Positions 26,201 through 37,711 of a DNA stretch of 64,000 nt are shown piece by piece. The number at the start of each line of letters is the position of its first letter. The first letter of the stretch is position 1. The DNA comes from Megamerina dolium. Its lineage: Eukaryota > Arthropoda > Insecta > Diptera > Megamerinidae. The notes under the pieces are model-generated. The model ran no database searches. It saw nothing but the letters and a program-made list of their open reading frames with translations, and was not told the DNA's origin. The position numbers were made by a program, and so were the translations under genes. The DNA lies in NCBI GenBank assembly GCA_963854835.1, contig OY978528.1, forward strand, positions 12,556,242 to 12,620,241, given 5' to 3'.

Positions 26201-29200
26201 TTTAATAATCGCTTTTCATACACTTGGTTGGTATTAACCTGAATAATTATAGATATTGTTTTTCTTACCTACGATTATTATTATGTATGTATTTTAAATA
26301 ACAACAAATTAATTTATGTACATATTTATGAACTACAATCACAATTCTGAGCTTATTTATTGGATTTGTTTAATGTGTAAAGTACTTTACGCTCAATAAA
26401 CGTTTTATATGGAAATTATAGTAATTATTTAGTATTTTTATTGTTAAAAAATTGATGCCCCTATTGCGGTTCACAACTTTTGTAACAGTTTGGTCGCCGT
26501 CGAGAAATTCATATTGCCGTTCTCAACTCGACTGGCGGCTGATTTTTTTGATTGTGTTCATTATTTTTGTGGTATTGCCGTTTGCAACTCTGTTTCAGTT
26601 TGGTCGACAAGCACGTTAAATATACACCACTGCTCATAAGCAGTTGTGTTTGCATCAGTTGCAGTTTACTTTAAACTAATAAAGCCAAAAATAATGGAGA
26701 GATCGTAAGTAATAATTAGCTTGGCTTCATATTGTAATTTCTCAACATTTTATACATTTTCAGAAGTTTAAAAATTACAACCAAAGCTCAATTTGAGAGG
26801 CTTGTTCAACTAATGGACCAGAATCCAAGCTAACAAAGTAGACGTGAATCTAAGAAAATAAGATTTTTTTTAAAATAATTTAAGTTATCTTCCATTTACC
26901 AAAGAGACTGAAATGAATTTAAAAAATAAATAAGAGATAAATTTATTGAGCTTGGAAAGAACGCATTATATTATTTCTGATACTCCTTGCAGCGTATGTT
27001 TCGTCTCCAATACATCTAATACTTCTTTTAAAACAAGTGACATTGTAGATTGAGCCACTCCTATATTGAAGCCATTGCCGCTGCTCTTCTGGTAGCTTCC
27101 ATCAGCGAAAAATCTAAGAGCAGCACACAATTTCAATATTGGTGATATAGATACGACACGCACAGATTTCTTGAAATGGTCTTTTACGTCATCCAGCAAA
27201 AAGCAAAATGCCTCTTTGCTCAGTCGAAAATAGCTAATAAATCTATAAAAAAATTTATTATTTGCTTTTATTTATTTTGAACAATATTTATACTTTTCGC
27301 TAGGTAGTTCAAGAGGGTTAGAGTCATCACGAATTTTTCTCCGTAAGCGTAGCAAATCAATTTTCGCGTCTTCGTTTTCATCTTCATAAAACAAATCTAC
27401 ACTAATATCCATTTTAAATAATTTTCACAGCAAAACACAATTGTATATTTCCTTAATTTTTACTTTTAATCGACCACTTTTCTGTCATAAGTGATATTTT
27501 AAGCTGGTAACGCCATAACAATTTCAACCGAAAACAGTGGTGTACCACAATACCAAAAAATAGTTTGGTCTTGTTGAAGTCGGGTCGACTCTAAGACGAC
27601 CAAACTGGGTTGAGTGGTGAACCGCAATAGGGGCATGAATGATTTTGATTTTGATTTAATAGGAGAAAAAATAGGAATTTTTTTGCTTAATATTATTCAT
27701 TTTTTTATATAGGATCATTATAACGGGACATATGTGCACATACTACACAATAATAACTCCATGTACGTTCTGAAAAAAATTCCCAAAAAAAGTATCGATG
27801 AATCTTTCATAAATTTTCTCGATATTTCGATTAATGCATGTCGTTTAGGTCGTTAATTTTGTTGTTGTTTGACAAATATCGATTCAAAAGCTTTAAAATG
27901 GGTACTAATGTTGACTATATCTACTGCTCCATTTTTTATATGAGAATTCTGCTGAAAAAACGATGTCATTTATGTCAAAATGTCGAAAGTCACCTTCAAT
28001 TTCCGTCGCCATTTACAATTCTCAGCAATTGAAAACTTCTTGAAGTAGCAAATGTGTTTGTTTTTGAAAAAATATAGCAAGGTTGGTCGAGCCAGGACCT
28101 AAACCTGGGACTACATACACAGAGACAACGCAAGTGTCTACATACAGCTTCTAAAGCTATGAAACCAAATTAAGAACACCGCAAAAAAGTAAGAAAACAA
28201 AAACTAGAATTTAAATGTTATATGTCGGACCTCTTGGAGCATATCTAACCAAAAGGTGCGTCGTGGTACTGATGGTAAATATAATCAACCCTAACATCTT
28301 AAACCAATGGAGAACTAACACTTTTCTAACGCCTAGCTAACAAAAACTTTCAACGGCTCTGGACGTGCTAAAAGGATACTACATTATAGGCTCATATACC
28401 GCCAAAAATGGTGCGATAAATTGTGGTATACGACCGCTAGAGGCTGCAAATTAGACGAATCTTGAAATATGAGGGACTTCAGCAGCAGTTGAAGGGAAAG
28501 AAACGGACACTTGCTATAGAACTGACCTGCAACACAGGGAAGAGGAATTGCAGGTTTCTTTAGCGAACTAGAGAAACTATCAAGTGTGGGCCTAACCGAT
28601 ATTCTAAACTTCTTCAAAACTTCTTGATGGTTATAAATCATCGGAGAGCTAATGAAATTAGTTGATTCTGCTCATACAATAGTAATGACAATGGACCAAC
28701 AGCAGACTTGCGAGGTGTAACCTGCTTACGCAAACCTTAGGTAGTATAAATTAACGGCAATTTTATTTTACAAACAGCTTTCCAACAGAAAGCGTTGGTC
28801 AAAATGGCATTACAAAAATTAAATGCTTAAACTTTAGTAGATGGTGGTCTCAGTTTCCAGATGATATTCTACTGTGCACCATATAATTTTTGTTTATACC
28901 CTGCACCCGGTAGTTTTCTCTTCGTTCCGAGTCAGAGCTGCCGCTGGATTTTGAATCACTTTGTTATGACAATATCAAAATCAGCTCATAATTGTACCTT
29001 ATTCGGCACTCGCCACCAACGCCTCTCTAGGTCCAAAAACCTTTCGTATACTCCAAAGAACCTCTCATTCGAGGTGAAAGGTGTCCACGGTTCCGCGTCA
29101 TGTGTAACGACATGCACGAGGTGAAACTTGTGTAAAGTATAATTGAGGGAGGGCTCGACTTTTTTCAATTGCTGCTTAGCCTAAAGTAGCACCTTTTTGT

Positions 29201-32200
29201 AAGAGCGATCTCCAAGTTGGCATAATTGTTGGTGCTGGTCCCAAGATAGACAAAGTCCTTTACTGTTTCGAAAGCTTAGGTTAGGTTAGGTTATGTGGCT
29301 GCCCACTCTGAGAGGACACACTTAGGCCAGAAAGGCCCATTCTGATATCACCGAGCTTCTCTTCCAATACTGTTGTGTGTGTTAAATTTGGACAGCATTA
29401 GAAAGGAACCTACTTATATTAGCCGGTTCCGAACGACAGAACCCTTGTGGCATCACTTTAACTTAGTTTTGTCACAGAGCTCTTTTAGGAAGCATTTTTG
29501 GCAAATTGTTACTGCCGGAAAAATTGCCAATTCTTGTCGGCAGATGGGTGCCATTCGAAAGAAAAATCTTTCGATATTAAATTTTGTTATAATTCAGCCG
29601 GGGATTGAACGTACGACCTACAGATCAGAAGTCAAACGTACTAACCATTGAGCTACGGCACCCACTTCTAACTCTTAATTGTCAACAATATATTTTCCCA
29701 GTGTCGTTTCCAATTGTCACTGCATAAATAGAGTTAAGCAGTGTCATTCTGTAAAGCCGAATGAGTTTTACAGGAATACCGAGCTCAGACATGATTGTGT
29801 AAAGCAAATCCAAATAGGTGGTGGTGCGTCAATATGATTTTCCTGGGTCTTCAGACCTCTTAGGTCAAAAGGCACACTTTGTTTAGAATTTTTCTATGTG
29901 AGATATAGTCAATTGGGAGTCGATTGAAAAAATAAAATTGTTTTAGAAAAAAAAAAAAAGAAAATTCTCTTAGTTGGACCGAATCGGCAATCGAAGCGGT
30001 GACCTTATACACATAAGGCCAAAGCATTAGCCATCGAGCAAGTTTTTATGAATAAAATATTCTAAAAAACCATTAATAGCTACACTGTCGGTTTTCAACG
30101 TATATGGGTACCTATTATAAAGGCTCTGAGGTATGACGTAACTCGTCAGACTAATGCTGAGTTAAATACGAGCACATTCTTATACACATATGAACGAATA
30201 TTACATAATAGAAGCACATGTCAACAACAAAAGAATGCGAAAATTGCGTTTAATGTCAAAAACTTGCAAAAAAAAAAAAAAAGCAATTTTCAACAAAAAG
30301 ATAAATTAAAAATATATATATATATATAGTATATATAATATAGATATACCATATACATATATCATATAAATACACGATACATAAATATAGACTGTCTGTA
30401 TAAGCGACCGGAAGTGTGCAATAAAATTTAAATGTTTCTTTATGATTTTGCTATTGCCTTTGCTTCTTCTTCATCATGTATTTCATCATGATGAGCATGT
30501 GTTGTACACTACGATATGTACATATATATTTGCAACAAATGAACGTAGAAACGATTGTCATAGTGGTCTCTTCTTAAAGTTGTTGTTTTCTCTTCGTCGT
30601 CGTCGTAGCCACCACCGCTGTCTCACTCACATTGTACAGTGATACAAGTAGGCTACGGATTTTCAAGTTTTCGCGAAACAGCACACACACACACACACAC
30701 ACCCATACACACAATCCCATTCAAATATCTGTGCTAAGGATGTACATATTGATGATATGAAGCTCCAAGTTTCATTTGCCTTTTGATTATTGTTATTTTT
30801 TTTTTTTTCTTTTTTTTTTTGTTCTTTCTCATTTCTACGAATGATGTGCGGTGGTTATCTTGAATACTGAAAAATAAAAAAATTATAATCAAACTCAAAA
30901 GAAGCGAATAAATAATAACAAGAAGAATCCAACAACAACAAAAAAATTAAGAAGAAAAAAAAACGAGAAACAGAAAAACCCTTTCCCTTGTCTGCAAACT
31001 TGATTTCCTTTATACATATATCTTACTATTCTCTGATTTCTTCATTTCCACCGCAGCCGCATCATATACCAACCAACATCATGACTACACTCTTCCATTA
31101 AGTATGAGTATGAGTGTGAGTGCTCTGTGGTTGTTATATCTTCCCTCATAGTCCCCGTTAAATTGATTGGTCAATGGTATCCAACTTTTATATGTGTTCC
31201 TGTATATATTTGTGAGCACACTCATACAGATTCGTATATTTACTATTGCATCTGCTGCGGCTGCTGTTGTTGATGCTACAACATTTGCAACAGCAGCGCT
31301 GTTGAAAAAGTTCAGAAGCTGTTTGGTGAGTTTTTGTTTTTTTATTGTTGTGATTGTTGTTGTTGTGGTTGTTGTTGTGCACAACACTAAAAACCCATAC
31401 ATTCATAAATGCATAAAATTGTTATTGTTGTTTTTGTTGCTGTTGTATTTTTATTTTTATATACCAACATCATACATTTACTTATAGGTAGGTAGGTAGG
31501 TAGGTACTCGTATGTACCCTCCGTCATTTTAAGGGGCATATGATAATAAGGTACATTCATTTTATGTGTACACACTTATCAGTCACACTTTCTTTATGTT
31601 GTTTTACCGCACAACAACAACAGCAACGTGAACTACGAGTATACTCACAGTCGAATGAAGTTGAATTGATGCTTAATGTATCGCAATGATGAGAGATGAC
31701 TTTTGTGAGTTGTTTCGAAAACTTTTCAAATGTAATTGTTTTTTTTTTTTTGTTTTTTAATTGAGAATAAAATTATTTATCATAAATTTGATTTTTGTGT
31801 TTCGTAATTATCTTATATTGTGCAACAACAACACGACAGCGGTTGCAGTGGACATTGAAGAGACTGCATGCAAGTCTGGGAGTCTGAGAACAAATGGGAG
31901 TGCTCACAAAAAAGCAATAATGTAAGCAAAGACTAGTTCATTTTATTAATTTGTTTTCTTCGTATATGCAGTTTTTCATATTCATTTTCGTTCTGCTCCT
32001 TCTCCATTGCTCCACATCCCCATTATAGTGTGATTCAAAATAAGTAACACTCATCTAAAGTAAAGGAATCAATTGGTTAGCTCAAAACTTTCCTTGGCAT
32101 ATCTCCTTAATTATTGGACACAAACATTCCGAGAGTAAAATACAAACAGCGTGCACCATAGGTTAGGTTAGATAAGGTTTTGTGACTGCCCTCTCTCTGA

Positions 32201-35200
32201 GTTGACAGACTTAGTCCAGAAAGATCCATTGTGATACCATCGAGCTTCTCTTCCAATACTGTTGTGAGTGTTAAATTTTGACAGAGTTAGAAGGGACCTA
32301 CTTATATAAGCCGGTTCCGAACGGCAGAACCCTGTGACATTACTTTAACTTAGTTTTGTCACAGAACTCCTTTAAGAAGCATTTTCGGCAAATTGTTACT
32401 GCCGAAAAAGTTGCCAATTCTTGCCGGCAGGTGGGTACCGTTAGAAAGAAAAATCTAAAAATCTTTTCGATATTAAATTGTTGTGTTTCAGCCGGGGATT
32501 GAACCCACGACCTACAGATCAGAAGGCCAACGCACTAACCACTGAGCTACAACACCCACGCATGCACCATATCTGAATTATTTTCGTTATAAATCCGTAT
32601 TAGCCGGTATTTGTCTTGCTCAATATTTAAACTCTTCAAGATAGTAATTTTACACAGCCTATTGTCATATTCTTTACTTGAGATATTGTCTAGGTAATGT
32701 CTGCCAACATCAAGCTAGATTCTAGATTCTAGAACTAGATTCTTCCGGATGTAATGGACGGATGCATGCACAATAAAGTGGGAAAACATTCTTCTAGAGT
32801 CTTTCTTGAAAAATATACTCATTTTTTTTTAATAGCACAAGTTTTTTTCTGTTTTTTTTTCACCTGAACTACAAGAGTGGACCAATAAGTCCCTAAAAAC
32901 TCGGCAAAACACTCATCGTTACACTTGGTTTACACTTAATTTATGCTCAGTTGTTTGTTTCATCGGTGACCTCTTCAATCGAGACAAAGCTTTTACACCC
33001 GAGCTAAATCTTTATGTTTGGAGACAGGAAATTATCACAGGGGATTAAATCTAGAGAATATGCTGTATGAGAGATCGATGAATCAATGAATATGAACTGT
33101 GGTGTGTGTTGAATTTTGGACAGTATTAGAAGGGACATGCTTGTTTTAACCGGTTCCGAAGGTCAGAACCCTTGTGACATCACTTTTTCGAAGGTTTGTC
33201 ACAGAGTTCCTTTTAGAAGCTTTTCCATGCCAAATTTCTCGCCGACAGGTGGGCACCGTTCGAAAGAAAAGTTTTCTCGATATTAAATTTATGCTTCCGC
33301 CGGGGATTGATCTCACAACCTACAGATCAGAAGACCAACGCACTAATCATTGAATTACGGCACCCTTGAGGGATCAATACATAACCTAATTCATGTAATT
33401 TTCCTGGAGGAATATGACTTTTTTCCAACAAATGGTGTCCTTTTTCTTCAAATTGTCGTCAAATCAATCCAACTGCTCTGCGTAATCTGCTCGAGTGATT
33501 GCTTTACCCTTTTCATCTCAAAAAATTATCCCCATAACTTGTCTGAGCCACTTTGACCTTCTTCAGTTTCGATTCACCAGCTTCCTCGGTCTCTGGTATG
33601 CTGTGATGAATCCATGTTTCATCCATGTGCTGGTACAACCGCAGGGAAATAGAATAAACCGGTGGTGGATGGTTCCAATCGAGTTTCTGGAGTTTGCATA
33701 ATGGTTTATTCGCGTGAAAAATATTAATGAGTACACGGAACTCAATTTGTTCATCCATTCTTATGAAGACACTCATAGACATCTCTTTCAAATGTCTGTT
33801 ACAACAAAACTATATGAAAGATATGCCTAACAATTTGGGTGCGTTCTCTTGACATATGCTTTATGACAAGCCAATTGGTTTTTAGCTGAATACAATGGTG
33901 GTCATAGAATTTATACACTACATATATTAGATTTATTGATTTATTAATAAAAAAATTATTTCATTTGTGTGGAACAATATCAGAGTAGTCCGATTGACAT
34001 ACATTTTGCTGTACTTAGGTATTAATTGACTACTAAAACAATAAAAAAAATCGAATATTTATTATTTGCCTATTTTTCCAAACATTAGAAAACCCGTTAA
34101 ATGTGAAGGATCACCTTTGAAAATGCTTCTTTTAAATATCATAAGGAAAGCTTAACCCTAATAAGTTACATTGGGTGAAATTTAGCCCTATCATGAGTTG
34201 AGTTTCTCTTCGAGACCTTTACTATTATTATCTACTATTAGGTTGTCATACTAACTAGCATCTTGAGCAATTGGCGGGTCCTAAAAGCTATCAGTAGGCA
34301 CTAGTAGGATACTTTTTATTTTAATGGATTTTTTGTGCTAACTTTTAAAGTTTTTAACTTTAATTTAAATTTATCAAAAACTATTGAGGTAATTCTAAAT
34401 TCATATGTTTCATATATAAGCTTTCGAATTCTAGCACCCTGAATCGCAATAACCTGGTGTAAAGAGTTTTATCATCGTCATCAAGAAAACGAAATTGTTT
34501 ATTTTTTTTCATACTTGGCCGGCCGGCCGATCATTCCATTTTACCACAGAATTAGTAAAGATAACTAAGGCCAAAATACATTTTCAAGTAATTCTCTGTA
34601 TATTTCGTCATTTCATTGTATGCAACTCATGATCTACACACATGGTTCTACAAGATGACTTGCTTAAGCAACGCGAAACAGCAAAAATTGTAATAATCTG
34701 CAACAAATAATGCGATCAGTATGAACAAAGGAAGGAAAGAAAAAAAAAACTCGACTTGAATTGTTGAATTCTACAATTACGAACACGATGATGATGATGA
34801 TGATGATGATAATGATGATGATAATAATTCTTTATTTCCGTTTAAGCTTGGACTGCAGAACGCAGAAGATATGTATGAACATAAATTCCAAAAATGCGCG
34901 CGCAAACATTTCATTCACTCAAGCAACAACAACAATAACAATATATTTAAACCATAAATATGCGTCTGAAAGAATGCACGACAAACAAGTATAATGAAAA
35001 CACAACAAAACATCATCAGAGCATCATCCAACACAAAATCACAAAGGGGCAAAATTGATCTTGCGTGATCTTGGCCAAGACATGTATATGGGTAGTACTA
35101 TGAAGATTATTTCTTGTTGATGATGGTTTTTTGTTTGTTTTTTTTTTTATTTTTTGTATATTTTTGCTTAAACCTGGAACATCTGTTGTTCAATTGAGTG

Positions 35201-37669
35201 TGGGACAGAAGCTTTACTGCAAATAAAAAGGAATACAAGTAAAGGAAAATATGTTAGGGGAATATGCATTAAAGTAAAAGTTCCAAATAGTGGTAGAGGC
35301 ACAAATTGAGTACAGTAAAATGTGATATTTTGAAGACCCTCTGTACATGGTTAGGCGAAAAGCACGCTACGATCGCCATGTATATTACCCAGAATAAGCT
35401 TTATGACAAAATTATACTAGAATAAGAAGAATCTGCTAATCTAAATACCTAAATACTCTTAGTTCATATCCCATCCATTCCAGAACGCAACTATCCGCTT
35501 GTGGTGTATATTACTATACACATGTTTTTTCAAATCATTTTTCATATTACGTGCATATATCTGTAGTTAGTGTGTGCTAAAATTGTATCTACGCATAAAA
35601 TATATATACATAAGTATTATCCTACTTTTGAAATTGCAAACCAGTTGCATCCCGAGAGTTCAAAAGAGAGTCAATTGACACTTGTAGTTAGTTTAGGAGT
35701 GAATTCAAAAGGCAAAATAAAAGTTTGAACTAAAGAAAGAAATTGGCAACGGAAAATATTAATTTTGTTTATTTAGCGAATTTATATAAACTTGCAATTT
35801 CAATCCTTTTGAACTAGTTCATATATGGCTAAAGGTAATGCAGCGAGAGTCAGTTGAACAAAATCTAGAATAATGGTTTTTTAAGTAATGAACTTTTATA
35901 AAAATGTAATTTCAATCCTTAGAAAATAACTTGCAACTTCAATTTTTTTGAACTAGCTCATATGTATATGACTAAAGGTAATGCAGCGAGAGTCAGTTGA
36001 ATGAAATCGAAAATAGTGTTTTTTAATAATCGAACCATTATAAAAATGTGATTTCCATTCTTAGGAACGAACACATATATTTATTTTGATCAGATCACTA
36101 CTTAATGGAATCGTCAAAATGAGGTTTGAAAAAAATTTTATATTATTTTTACGTTTATTTCACGACCTAATTTAAATTGCTCCAAATTGTTCAATTTGAG
36201 TCAAATATGCATTATTTTGTTTTATAATTTGCTGTAATTTTAAAGATAACTTAATAATGCCTTTCTGAAGCCTGGAGATCAAGGCTTCTACCGAAAAATT
36301 CAACTCGGCGCTTTTCACAATCAGTTTTTGAGGCCAATTTCATAATCATTATGGTTGTTTTGCAATTATAAAAAAAAAAATGTATTCATGATCAACGAGT
36401 CATTCTTAGTTGATTCCAACTCTTTGTCATCACTAACGTGCTACGAAGATATTTAAATCCCATGAACACACGAAGCAATCAAAGAGACTATTACTTATTC
36501 AGGCTATTCAATGCACTGCGATCTAAAAGACCTTTTGTGCACCTATTGCCCAACTAAAACAATTCTAGACTATTTATAAATCTTAAAAATGCTGTGGGCT
36601 TGGTTTTACCTATGTGGTTTGGAGTTTGGAGTCCATTACCTATGTAACCAAGTCTACGTCCGATGTTTCCTGCTCCTCATGACGAGTCGACAGGTCTCAT
36701 TTTCTACCACACCCATTTTCTTCATATGATAGTTGAGTCTACAGTGCCCAGTGAGCAGCTTTGTGTAGAGTTTTATGTCATTTCACGCTGAAGTTAAGGA
36801 CAGCGTCCACCCTAACATGTGCGGGATCAATAAGTCCCTTCGACTGCCGCATGCCCGTTTGGGTTTCCAGTAGTCGAGTAGATCTTGTTTCTCCCTTTCA
36901 CATAACAGGTTGTTTATTAAGCTATTTGTAATCCCGCAGAAGGACTCTGGTCCAATGAAAGGAGTGCTTGCGCCCTCCTTTGCAGGAGAGTCAGCCATTT
37001 CGCTTCCATCGTGGCCCTCATGTCCCGTCACCCACATGAGGATGACAGGATTCTTTGCTGCCAGGGCATTGAGCAGTTTAAAACATTTCCAAACCAGCCT
37101 CGATTGAAACGAGAATTTTGCCAGGGACTTTAGAGCCACCTGACCGTCCGAGAGAATGCATATTTTGGTACCACGGGTGCCCCTGGTAAATGAATAATTG
37201 GACTCAATCGAAAACAATTATCTACTTTCAATGGCAAACGTCGAGAAAATAACCCAGCTGAACTTATAAGATGTTCATCGAAGAGGGAACCAGTCGCATA
37301 TGACAATAGGCAATAGAACTAGTGCAACTATCATTGCTTAACTAGTTGCATTGTACTGCAGGGATACTACCAGTGTGTGTGTGTGTTTATGTTTAATGTT
37401 GATCTTGGAGCGCTGAAAGGATATTCTTCTATGCCCACACTGCGCTCATTTATACATTTTTGTTTTTTTTTGTTTTCTTTATCTCGTCTGAATTATTTAC
37501 TTGCATTATGTATTTAGACAGCAAACTGGCTTATACTAACTACACTGCTGCGTGCCTTTGTTGTATGAATTGTTGTGAAAATTGTGCATAAAATGCTTCT
37601 GAATTCCGTCAGGCATTTTAAATACTTATGTATAATAATAATAATAATTCTGAAATACAGTTAGGTATA

Positions 37670-37711
<42 letters not shown>

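Larger units (their letters stand above)
26456..27635. mobile_element. PIF/Harbinger deletion derivative with inverted ends
   Basis: 1,180 bases. The left end starts TGCCCCTATTGCGGTTCA, and the right end is its inverted copy (TGAACCGCAATAGGGGCA), with a second shared block CAGTTTGGTCG further in. The flanking trinucleotide TGA is duplicated (26453-26455 and 27636-27638). A three-base duplication is typical of PIF/Harbinger, although TWA is the more usual target. Inside are remnants of both element genes, placed tail to tail, while the catalytic domain is gone. Confidence 0.85.
30050..32151. other. Intron DNA with microsatellites
   Basis: It contains TA-rich repeats at 30308-30370, (CA)n at 30681-30703, TTGTTG/GCTGCTGTTG runs at 31255-31445 and (TAGG)n at 31485-31505. 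The open frames here come from these simple repeats. No gene is supported. Confidence 0.55.

Noticed and set aside
34518..34530. GGCCGGCCGGCC as a regulatory palindrome
   Set aside because: A single short GC run in AT-rich DNA with no partner site or promoter nearby.
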